The position numbers and the translations under genes were made by a program. 64,000 nt of DNA from Demequina flava (GTDB lineage Bacteria; Actinomycetota; Actinomycetes; Actinomycetales; Demequinaceae): positions 1,073,184 to 1,137,183 of the forward strand of contig NZ_BBRA01000001.1 in assembly GCF_000975035.1 (NCBI RefSeq), given 5' to 3'. The notes beneath the pieces are model-generated. The model ran no database searches, was not told where the DNA came from, and saw only the letters and a list, made by a program, of their open reading frames with translations. Below, piece by piece: positions 57,032 to 64,000 of the stretch (within the stretch, counting starts at the first letter, position 1; each line of letters begins with the position of its first letter).

Positions 57032-57865
57032 ATGACCGCGGACGACCGTAACGCCCCCGGAACCGGGCAGACCTTCACTCCCCAGGAGGAATCGACCCCG
57101 GCCACGGGAGAGCAGCAGGTGCGTCATACGAGCGTGCCCCCACAGGTGGCGACGCCTCCCGTGAGCGGGACTACGCCCACGCGGTCATCGATCCGTCCCA
57201 CGACGGGCCAACAGCCCACCTCCGCGGCCCAGCCCACGTCGGCTCAGCAGCCCACCTCGCGCCAGCAAGCATCGTCCGCTCCCTGGGCACCGACCACGAG
57301 CGGCGCAGAGCCCGCGACCGACGAGCAGCCGGTCACCTCGCGACGCCAGGCGGCAGCCGCGCAGCAGGGTCAGGGCGCCGGCTTCACCGCGTCGGTGACG
57401 GCCGGTCTAGGAGCGGGACTTGGCAAGGCCAAGGAGTACGCCTCCAAGCCCACCTCGGGCACCACATTTACTGACGCAGGACCGGCCACCACCGCTCCTG
57501 ATGGCACGCGCCGTGCACGCGTGCTCGTTTCCCGCATCGATCCCTGGTCCGCGCTGAAGATTGGCTTCTTGCTGTCCGTCGCGGTCGGCATCATGACCGT
57601 TGTCGCGGTCTACGTCGTGTGGAACGTCCTCAACGGCATGGGCCTGTTCCAGCTCGCCAACGAGTGGATCAGCGACCTGTTCACGCTTGAGCAGGAGCTC
57701 GACCTGTTGCAGTTCTTCGCACTCAATAAGTGGATGTCGGCGGCAGTGCTAGTGAGCGTGGTCAACGTCGTGATTTTGACGGCGATGAGCGCGGTTGTGG
57801 CGTTCCTGTACAACATCGTTTCGTCGATCGTGGGTGGCGTGTACGTCACCCTCACTGACGACTAA
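57032..57865 (+). CDS. DUF3566 membrane protein
   Basis: This 277-aa protein corresponds to the gene that directly follows gyrA in most actinobacteria (mycobacterial Rv0007 type). The first 165 residues are disordered, with repeated QPTS/Gln-Pro-Thr units. The DUF3566 core begins at RRARVLVSRIDPWSALKIGFLLSVA. It has two membrane helices (about 177-197 and 236-262) separated by an amphipathic LANEWISDLF helix. It is suspected to act in envelope or division processes; no activity is established. GAGGAGA precedes the ATG. It lies 89 bp ahead of tRNA-Ile. Confidence 0.9.
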   Translation: MTADDRNAPGTGQTFTPQEESTPATGEQQVRHTSVPPQVATPPVSGTTPTRSSIRPTTGQQPTSAAQPTSAQQPTSRQQASSAPWAPTTSGAEPATDEQPVTSRRQAAAAQQGQGAGFTASVTAGLGAGLGKAKEYASKPTSGTTFTDAGPATTAPDGTRRARVLVSRIDPWSALKIGFLLSVAVGIMTVVAVYVVWNVLNGMGLFQLANEWISDLFTLEQELDLLQFFALNKWMSAAVLVSVVNVVILTAMSAVVAFLYNIVSSIVGGVYVTLTDD

Positions 57866-57954
57866 GAGAGGTGCCCCGACCCGACCATGAGGCCCAGTTT
57901 GGAACAGGGCCCACGGTTGGGGTAAGGTTTCTCTCCGCGGCAGTCGCCGTGTTG

Positions 57955-58028
57955 GGGCCCATAGCTCAGGCGGTTAGAGCGCTTCGCTGATAACGAAGAG
58001 GTCGGAGGTTCAAGTCCTCCTGGGCCCA
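57955..58028 (+). tRNA. tRNA-Ile (GAT)
   Basis: This 74-nt cloverleaf has acceptor stem GGGCCCA/TGGGCCC, anticodon GAT in CTGATAA, and T-loop TTCAAGT. The CCA end is not encoded, matching the presence of cca. Confidence 0.98.
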
Positions 58029-58041
58029 CTGAAGGAGATCG

Positions 58042-58155
58042 ATGAAGAAAATCACAGTTATCGTGGTGGTCGTCGCAACAGTAGCCGTAGGTTACGGTTT
58101 GCTGGCGCGTGACACGAAGCGAGATATCTGGGATGATGTTCATCGTCGCCTTTGA
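58042..58155 (+). CDS. DLW-39 family micropeptide
   Basis: This 37-aa peptide starts MKKITVIVVVVATVAVGYGL, a single hydrophobic helix. It ends in a polar tail with RDIWDDVHRRL, the DLW-like motif that names the family. GAAGGAG lies five to six bases before the ATG. It fills the space between tRNA-Ile and tRNA-Ala, its standard place in actinobacteria. The function is unknown; as a short membrane peptide it is easily missed by gene finders. Confidence 0.88.
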   Translation: MKKITVIVVVVATVAVGYGLLARDTKRDIWDDVHRRL

Positions 58156-58170
58156 CCTCACCGGTCACTA

Positions 58171-58243
58171 GGGGCCTTAGCTCAATTGGTAGAGCGCCTG
58201 CTTTGCAAGCAGGAGGTCGTGGGTTCGATTCCCACAGGCTCCA
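58171..58243 (+). tRNA. tRNA-Ala (TGC)
   Basis: This 73-nt cloverleaf has acceptor GGGGCCT/AGGCTCC with one G-U pair, anticodon TGC in TTTGCAA, and T-loop TTCGATT. No CCA is encoded. Confidence 0.98.
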
Positions 58244-58245
58244 CG

Positions 58246-59454
58246 CTAAGCCGTCACCTTCGGGTGGCGGCTTTCGTGCTTCTCGGGGGGTAACGCGCGC
58301 AACGCGAGCACTCCAACGACCGGGCCAGCAGCAAGGACCACGAGCGCGTACTTCCAATCGGTCGCGGCGGCAACCAACGGGACGATCTGGATGCTCGCAA
58401 CGGTGAGGGCAAAGCCAATAGCCGTCTGGCCGGTGAGCGCCGTCCCTACGTGCTCTGCTTCCACGGACTCGGACAAGGCGGTCGAGAAGACACCGGAGTC
58501 GGCGATCACGGAGGCGCCCCACACCGCACACAGCGCTGTGAGCACAACGGCGGTGGCGTCAAACGCCACCGGAGACAACACGCAACACAGTCCACTCACC
58601 GTGAGCGCGGCGATCGCAGCCCGAGCTCGCCCAAACCGGTCCGCGGCCCAGCCCCCAATGAGGCAACCGGCCAGTCCGCCGAGCCCCATCGTGAGGAACA
58701 CCATGACCTGGCCGGAGCCCGAGAACTGCGCGGACGAGTTAAGGACAAACACCGGGATCCACGTCCACAGCGCGTACAGCTCCCACATGTGGCCGAAGTA
58801 CCCCAGGTTGATCAGCCGTGCTCGCCGGTTACGGAACATGTCGATGATGTAGCCCGGCTCCAGCTGGGTCCGGGAACGCGTGAGGTAGGGGCCCGGCCGG
58901 ATGAACGTGAACGCGAGAGCCGCGCCCGTGAGCCCAATCAGCGCGGTGACCTGGAGCGTGGCCCGCCACGGCAAGTCTGCGAGTCCGCCGATGAGGTTCG
59001 GCAACGCTGAGCCGACAGTCAGCGCGCCAATGAGTAGACCCATCGATAGGCCGCGCCGGGCGGGAGGCGCCCACGACGCCATCAACTTCATGCCCACCGG
59101 GTAGACCCCCGCGAGGAAGACGCCCGTGAGGAAACGCAGCGCGATCATCACGCCCAGCCCGTCGGCAAACCACGCCAGGGCCGAGGTGCTCAGCGCAGCA
59201 ATTGCCGCACTGGCCGCCAACAGCAGATGGGTCGGAATGCGGTCGGCGAGATTGGCGACTGTCGACAGCACCGCCCCCGTCACAAATCCCAATTGCACCG
59301 CTGCCGTCAGCCACACCGCCGCGGCAGAACTGATTGAGAAGTCCGCCTGGACGCTCGGCACCACCGCGGACACGGAAAACCAGACGGCAAGCGCCAAGAC
59401 CTGCACCAGCGCAATGAGGCCGCGCTGCACCGCAGGCGAGGTCGGGGCAATCAT
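58246..59454 (-). CDS. MFS transporter (CynX/NimT-like)
   Basis: This 402-aa protein has 12 hydrophobic helices. It resembles the CynX/NimT group of the major facilitator superfamily, with LTGVFLAGVYPVGMKLMASW in the first half and CLIGGWAADRFGRARAAI in the central loop. The substrate is unknown. It converges with tRNA-Ala, whose terminator hairpin overlaps its 3' codons. It starts 12 bp after the stop of the lipoprotein gene at 59467, so it is probably co-transcribed with it. Confidence 0.88.
   Translation of the reverse strand: MIAPTSPAVQRGLIALVQVLALAVWFSVSAVVPSVQADFSISSAAAVWLTAAVQLGFVTGAVLSTVANLADRIPTHLLLAASAAIAALSTSALAWFADGLGVMIALRFLTGVFLAGVYPVGMKLMASWAPPARRGLSMGLLIGALTVGSALPNLIGGLADLPWRATLQVTALIGLTGAALAFTFIRPGPYLTRSRTQLEPGYIIDMFRNRRARLINLGYFGHMWELYALWTWIPVFVLNSSAQFSGSGQVMVFLTMGLGGLAGCLIGGWAADRFGRARAAIAALTVSGLCCVLSPVAFDATAVVLTALCAVWGASVIADSGVFSTALSESVEAEHVGTALTGQTAIGFALTVASIQIVPLVAAATDWKYALVVLAAGPVVGVLALRALPPEKHESRHPKVTA
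58248..58274 (+). terminator. tRNA-Ala terminator inside the end of the opposing MFS gene
   Basis: AAGCCGTCACC-TTCG-GGTGGCGGCTT has an 11-bp stem with one wobble, a TTCG tetraloop and a short T-run. It lies within the last codons of the minus-strand gene. Confidence 0.85.
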
Positions 59455-59466
59455 GATGCGCCGCCG

Positions 59467-60168
59467 CTAAGACGCGACGTTCCAGATGACTGGGTTGGAT
59501 GTGTAGGCGACGGCGGAGGCGTGAAAGGTGCCGCGATACTCGACCGCCGCGAGGGTGCTTCCCTCGCTGACCATCATGACGGCGCACCCGGTCGTCGATC
59601 CGGTGGCCTCGAGCTCGTCCACATCTGCAGGCTCACACGAGGGCGGAGCGCCCGTGAGTTCCGGGGCAGCGGCCTGGCCGCCATCAGTGTCAATGCCCGT
59701 GAACGTCGGCAACTCATCGAGGCTGAATCCATCGGGCACCGGCGTCCCCACGAGGTCGAGCGACACATGCACATATGAGGGGTGGAACCAGCCGTCCAGG
59801 CCGGCGTAGTCGGATTCGCTCAAGACCTCGGTCAGGTCGGAGATGTCACCCTCCGCGACCTCGTCGAGAGATACCTGGATCTTGAGTTCGGTCTCTGCGC
59901 CGCTGGCGCCCGTGGCAACGAGCGGCAGTACAAGGTCTGTTGATCCCTCGACGGCCGCGCCAGGCTCTGTGAGTGGTGCATCCGGGAGGGCCGATGCTGG
60001 GGCCGGGGTGGGTGAAGCCGTGACCGCTGGGTTGGAGCTAGGCCCCGAGGAGGTGGTTTGGGCAGGAGCCGAGGTGTCCGTCTCGTCACTGCCACCACCG
60101 CAACCGGCGAGTACGACCACCGCCACCACAGCGCTACTGGCGGCTGCTGTTCGCGGGTGAGCGAGCAT
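59467..60168 (-). CDS. putative lipoprotein, unknown function
   Basis: From the ATG at 60168 this is a 233-aa exported lipoprotein with lipobox VLAGC near residue 23. A Gly/Ser/Thr/Pro linker extends to about residue 70. The domain of about 160 residues has two late Cys (PPSCEPADVDEL and TGCAVMMV), probably a disulfide. GGGAG lies nine bases before that ATG; two longer in-frame starts (60210, 60321) have no ribosome site. The start codon is embedded in a GGCCGATGCT copy (60164). I do not recognise a family. Confidence 0.72.
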   Translation of the reverse strand: MLAHPRTAAASSAVVAVVVLAGCGGGSDETDTSAPAQTTSSGPSSNPAVTASPTPAPASALPDAPLTEPGAAVEGSTDLVLPLVATGASGAETELKIQVSLDEVAEGDISDLTEVLSESDYAGLDGWFHPSYVHVSLDLVGTPVPDGFSLDELPTFTGIDTDGGQAAAPELTGAPPSCEPADVDELEATGSTTGCAVMMVSEGSTLAAVEYRGTFHASAVAYTSNPVIWNVAS

Positions 60169-60313
60169 CGGCCCTAAGCTCCCGAGAGTCAGCGGAAGGT
60201 CACGTCTCATGCCTGCCACTGTGCCACGCCGTCGCGCCGTGCCCAGACAGCCCCGCTGGCCCGCTACTCTGTCTCGCACGCGCACGAGCGCGCGACCGGC
60301 ATGAGGAGGACCA

Positions 60314-60907
60314 GTGGCCAAGCTCTACTTCCGCTATGGCGCGATGAATTCGGGCAAGTCCACAATGCTTTTGCAAGCTGCGTACAACTATGAGGAACGC
60401 GCGCAATCCCCGGTGATCGTGAAGCCCGGCGTGGACACCAAGGCTGGCCGCAAGGTCTCGTCGCGTATCGGCCTTGAGCGTGAGGTCGACGCGATCATCG
60501 CGGGCGACGTGTTGCTTGAGGACGTGCTCGAGTCGGTTCGTCCTATCGCGGACACAGACGCCATCTTCATCGACGAGGCGCAGTTCCTGACGCCCGCCCA
60601 AGTCGACGAGGCGTTCACAATCGCCGTCACCCGGCGCGTGCCCGTCCTCGCCTATGGCCTCCGCAGCGACTTCCGCACGCGCGCCTTCCCTGGCTCTGCA
60701 CGCCTGCTTGAGTTGGCGCACTCCATTGAGGAACTCAAGACCATCTGCCGTTGCGGCTCAAAGGCGATGATGAACGCCCGCCTGATCGACGGCGTCTTTG
60801 TGTCCGACGGCGCCCAGGTCGCAATCGACGGACAGGCAGCGGAATACGAGTCGCTGTGCGGCACGTGCTACATCGAGAAGGTCGGCCCGGTCAGCCACAA
60901 CAGCTAG
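60314..60907 (+). CDS. tdk: thymidine kinase (type II)
   Basis: This 197-aa salvage enzyme phosphorylates thymidine. The P-loop is GAMNSGKST, the Walker B region DAIFIDEAQFL, and the lasso region YGLRSDFRTRAFPGSARLLELA. The Zn site is formed by Cys pairs in CRCGSKA and CGTCYIEK. GTG start with GAGGAGGA upstream. It stands alone. Confidence 0.95.
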   Translation: MAKLYFRYGAMNSGKSTMLLQAAYNYEERAQSPVIVKPGVDTKAGRKVSSRIGLEREVDAIIAGDVLLEDVLESVRPIADTDAIFIDEAQFLTPAQVDEAFTIAVTRRVPVLAYGLRSDFRTRAFPGSARLLELAHSIEELKTICRCGSKAMMNARLIDGVFVSDGAQVAIDGQAAEYESLCGTCYIEKVGPVSHNS

Positions 60908-61033
60908 TTTTCGTGACCACGCCGGTGACGAAAGCACGACCACGGTGACGCTCCACTAAACCCTGGATGAAGGTCCGGCGACGATGGGGCTGAGTGGTCG
61001 TGGCGCGCGTGGCGAATCGGTTGACTCGGTGGT

Positions 61034-64000
61034 GTGAACGTCAAAGGCATCGCCCTCACTGTTCTTGCCGCCCTCACCGCTGTGGCGTGGCTCCCCCAAC
61101 CGGCCGCTCAGGCCGCGACCTGGCCGCCGCCGGAGCCTTACCGGCACGATCCGCTGTGGCAGGTCTCCGAGATTGTGGCGAACTCCCCCAACGTGGGCGG
61201 GGGTGACGCGTACGAGTACGTGGAGATCCGTAACGCCTCGGATGGACCTCTCGCCTGGGACGACTTCCGCATGCGCTACGTCCGCCCGCTCGTCGACCTC
61301 ACGACGGTGTGGGCCGCGCACTGGCCGACGTTGACGCCGGACGTAGTGGTCGAGCCCGGCGGCACCCTGGTGCTGTGGGTGCGCAACCCCGTCAACGACG
61401 GACTGACTGTCGCCGACTTCAACGCCGCGTATGGAAGTTCGTTGGTCGAGGGCGAGAACCTCGTGATGGTTGATGGGACCGGGTTGTCCAACAGTTCCCT
61501 GCGGGGAGTGGCGTTGTCGACCAAGTTTGGCGTGCAGCTCGCGCAGGCGTATTACAACGAGGACGGCAACGCCGATGCTGCGGTCAAGACGGGCGTTGGC
61601 GTTCACTTTGAGCCCACGGTCGAGCCGGGCGGGGTGCAAGAGCGCGTTGGGACCGCGACCCCATCCCCCGGTGTTGTGTCACAAGCGCATGCAGACCTGT
61701 CGCCCATTGCACAGCCGGAGCCGGGCGACGCCCCAGAGATTGTGGACGATGCCGGCCACCTGTTCACGCAGGGGCGCGGCGTGGAGATTGATGCGTGGGT
61801 CGGGGACGACGGGCTCGTCCACACTGCGGACATTGAGGTGTGGAGCGACATCGACCCCGAGCCCACCGTGTATCCGCTGACCGGGGAAGCGGTCGGAAGC
61901 CGCACCGTGCACCTCGGGGCCGCCGACACACTTGGGCGCAGTGAGATCTACTACCGCATCACGGCCTCCGACGGCACGCACAAGACGACCTCGGACACAG
62001 TGACCCTGACGTCGACACTTGATGAAGGGCCCTTGCGAATTGGGGGTGGGCACGATGGCCTGCCTCTGGGCGAGGATCTTGTGGTCCCCTTGTTCCCCCA
62101 GGCACTCACCCGGCACAGCGGGGACGTAGTCGCAGGCCAGACGCGACTTGTCGTGGGTGGAGACGTCTACCCGCCGCAGCACGGACTTGAGATCGACGGA
62201 GCCGAGGTCGATACGGAGCTGTCACTCGAACACGAGCCCTTCTTCGCCTTTGAGGCGACCCTGACGGACCCGTACTTCCGGAACGGGATCGTGATGGGTG
62301 ACGACGTGTTGCATGTGTTCGACACGGGAACCTACAGCGAAGTGGAAACGGTCGAGACCCGCCTGCCACTGGACGATATCCGTCCTGGTCAGCCCGTCAC
62401 CGTCAGCATCGTCGCCGGCACCAAGGCCGCGCCTGAAGTTGACGACTTCGAGGCCAATGATGACTTCATCGCGATGAACCCGCGCCTGGCTTTGCCGGAC
62501 GGCCGCGTGCTGACGGCCCGGGGCTACAGCGAGGGCCAGCTGTTGCCTATGGGCGACGGCGCTCGGACGCTCGCGACGTATGAGGCGACCTTCGACATCC
62601 CCGACGATGCCTTCACTGCGGTCGCGCATGAGTGGGACACCACGGGCGTAGCGGACGGCCTGCACTCGGTTGTCTCTCGCAACGATGCCGGCGACACCGT
62701 GACCATGGACTTGGCCGTCGACAACACCGCCCCCGCGGTGGAGACGTCAATTGCGGACAGCGCGGTGGTGCGCGGAGAGGTCACTCTCGATGCCACCGTT
62801 ACCGATGCGGAAGCCGGCGTGGACGTCGTCACGGCAGCTCTTGACGGCCGCGCGGTGCGCCTCCCGCTGGAGATCTCCTCGCTCACCGCGACGCCAGGTG
62901 CACACGACCTCACCGTGACGGCCACCGACGACGCCGGGAACGTCCGCACCGTGACGCGCGAGTTCACCGTCCCGGAAGAGCACCCCACGGTCGCGGAGGC
63001 CGCAACCGTGAGCGACGGCAACGACATGGTGCTCGAGGCCACCGTGGAGGACTCGTCAGGCGACACTCTGGACGTTGACTTTGCCCGTGGCGAGGCGCTC
63101 GCGGTCGGCGATGAGATTCAGGTGTTCGCGGGGACCACGAACTGGTCTGGAGATACCGAACGCACGGAGGCACGTGAACTTGCTGCGGGCGACCGCGCTG
63201 CGGTGACCAGCCCCGACGCACAGGTGGTGTCGACCACCAGCGACAGCGCGCTACCTTACGTCCTGCTCACCGCAGACGTCTCTGAAACGCAGGGAGATCA
63301 GCTGCGCCTCGTGTGGAACGGGACGGCCGAGCCCGATGCCCGCGTGACCCTCAGCCTCTTGGATCCGGATTCGGGTGAGTGGAGTCCCGTAGCCGCACAC
63401 GTGACCGCCGCTGCAGATGAGGACATCACGCTTGAGGCCGTCGTGCCCGTCTCGCAGTGGGAGAGCGACGGCGAGGTTCGCGGCCTGGTGCAGCACACCG
63501 AAGGGTATGCCGGCGAGGACCACTCAACCCGAGCATCGGCCGTGACCCCCAACCACCCCGAGGACACCCCACGCTCCGAGTACGACTTCTCCCTCGCGTG
63601 GGAGTCGGACACCCAGTACTACAACGCCCGCCCGGACATCTACGACCGGCAGCTCTCCATTCACGACTACGTCCTCAACGTGCGCGAGGACATCAACCTT
63701 CAGTACCTCATTCACACGGGGGACATCGTGGACTGGTCCACCGACGATGAGCAGTGGGATAGGGCCGATGCTGCCTATACCCCGCTCGATGACGCGGGGC
63801 TTCCGTACGGGGTTCTGGCAGGCAACCACGATGTGGATCACCGCACGAATGACTATGGGCCGTTCTCCGAGTGGTTTGGCGACAACCGCTTTGCAGACAA
63901 TCCCTGGTTTGGCGAGAGTCACCTCGACAACCGCGGCCACTACGACTTGGTCACGGCGGGCGGCATCGACTTCCTGTTCCTGTACATGGGGTGGGCGCCC
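61034..64000 (+). CDS. large secreted metallophosphoesterase with lamin-tail domain (cut by window end)
   Basis: The frame is open from GTG 61034 to the last base, 989 codons with no stop, so the protein continues beyond the window. It has a signal peptide (about 1-28, ending AAQA). A lamin-tail-like domain follows (about 40-150, with EYVEIRNASDGPLAWDDFRM). Several beta-sandwich modules (about 230-820) include an Ig-like ATDDAGN repeat. A metallophosphoesterase domain starts near residue 860, with HTGDIVDWS and LAGNHDVDH as metal ligands. It is probably an extracellular phosphodiesterase or nucleotidase bound to the wall. No clear ribosome site precedes the GTG. GGCCGATGCT occurs at 63532 (-) and 63763 (+). 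Confidence 0.88.
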   Translation, partial: MNVKGIALTVLAALTAVAWLPQPAAQAATWPPPEPYRHDPLWQVSEIVANSPNVGGGDAYEYVEIRNASDGPLAWDDFRMRYVRPLVDLTTVWAAHWPTLTPDVVVEPGGTLVLWVRNPVNDGLTVADFNAAYGSSLVEGENLVMVDGTGLSNSSLRGVALSTKFGVQLAQAYYNEDGNADAAVKTGVGVHFEPTVEPGGVQERVGTATPSPGVVSQAHADLSPIAQPEPGDAPEIVDDAGHLFTQGRGVEIDAWVGDDGLVHTADIEVWSDIDPEPTVYPLTGEAVGSRTVHLGAADTLGRSEIYYRITASDGTHKTTSDTVTLTSTLDEGPLRIGGGHDGLPLGEDLVVPLFPQALTRHSGDVVAGQTRLVVGGDVYPPQHGLEIDGAEVDTELSLEHEPFFAFEATLTDPYFRNGIVMGDDVLHVFDTGTYSEVETVETRLPLDDIRPGQPVTVSIVAGTKAAPEVDDFEANDDFIAMNPRLALPDGRVLTARGYSEGQLLPMGDGARTLATYEATFDIPDDAFTAVAHEWDTTGVADGLHSVVSRNDAGDTVTMDLAVDNTAPAVETSIADSAVVRGEVTLDATVTDAEAGVDVVTAALDGRAVRLPLEISSLTATPGAHDLTVTATDDAGNVRTVTREFTVPEEHPTVAEAATVSDGNDMVLEATVEDSSGDTLDVDFARGEALAVGDEIQVFAGTTNWSGDTERTEARELAAGDRAAVTSPDAQVVSTTSDSALPYVLLTADVSETQGDQLRLVWNGTAEPDARVTLSLLDPDSGEWSPVAAHVTAAADEDITLEAVVPVSQWESDGEVRGLVQHTEGYAGEDHSTRASAVTPNHPEDTPRSEYDFSLAWESDTQYYNARPDIYDRQLSIHDYVLNVREDINLQYLIHTGDIVDWSTDDEQWDRADAAYTPLDDAGLPYGVLAGNHDVDHRTNDYGPFSEWFGDNRFADNPWFGESHLDNRGHYDLVTAGGIDFLFLYMGWAP

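Overview
The window is a contiguous piece of a high-G+C actinobacterial chromosome around the replication origin. The gene order rpmH-dnaA-dnaN-recF-DUF721-gyrB-gyrA, the rnpA/yidD/yidC/jag/rsmG/parA/parB arm, GTG/TTG starts, PadR-ino1, a MurJ/pseudokinase pair and a FemX-type peptidoglycan-bridge gene point to the order Micrococcales (Demequinaceae/Cellulomonadaceae-like). The genus cannot be fixed from the window alone. No rRNA, insertion sequence, prophage or CRISPR array is visible.

Layout: 0.1-5.3 kb holds envelope and metal genes: two secreted or membrane proteins, a Zur/Fur-boxed AztD-like zinc protein, and a convergent CcdA / TlpA-like thioredoxin pair. 5.4-8.8 kb is the rpsF-ssb-rpsR-rplI-dnaB series, with a cluster of DnaA boxes before dnaB. 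9-14.3 kb is cell wall: an ATP-grasp D-amino-acid-ligase-like protein, FemX and a class A PBP. 14.4-19.8 kb holds PadR-ino1, an NAD(P)-binding protein, DUF805, an MFS carrier and a DUF559 protein. 20-27.3 kb is the conserved cca / NUDIX / DUF6049 / murJ / pseudokinase block. 27.4-31.1 kb holds a TrxB-TrxA fusion, an aminotransferase and a Ddl-like ligase. 31.2-37.1 kb is parB-parA, six parS sites, rsmG-jag-yidC-yidD-rnpA-rpmH. 37.4-48 kb is dnaA, oriC, dnaN, recF, DUF721, a lower-GC membrane protein, gyrB and gyrA. 48.2-56.9 kb is an accessory block between gyrA and its usual follower: UMF1 transporter, hydrolase, GDPD, a four-domain sulfur-transfer oxidoreductase, Fur-katA and a possibly broken rhomboid-like gene. 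57-58.3 kb is DUF3566, tRNA-Ile, a DLW-39 micropeptide and tRNA-Ala. 58.2-64 kb holds an MFS carrier, a lipoprotein, tdk and the start of a large secreted metallophosphoesterase.

Functionally the window combines replication and segregation (DnaA, DnaN, RecF, DciA-like DUF721, DnaB, SSB, ParABS, gyrase), cell-wall assembly (MurJ, PBP, FemX, ATP-grasp ligase, Ddl-like ligase) and thiol/redox/metal homeostasis (TrxBA, CcdA/TlpA, CoA-disulfide reductase-rhodanese-TusA-DsrE, Fur-KatA, AztD).

The most unusual signal is a DNA word, GGCCGATGCT. I find it 19 times on both strands, in genes and gaps alike, where fewer than one copy would be expected. I know of no described function for it.
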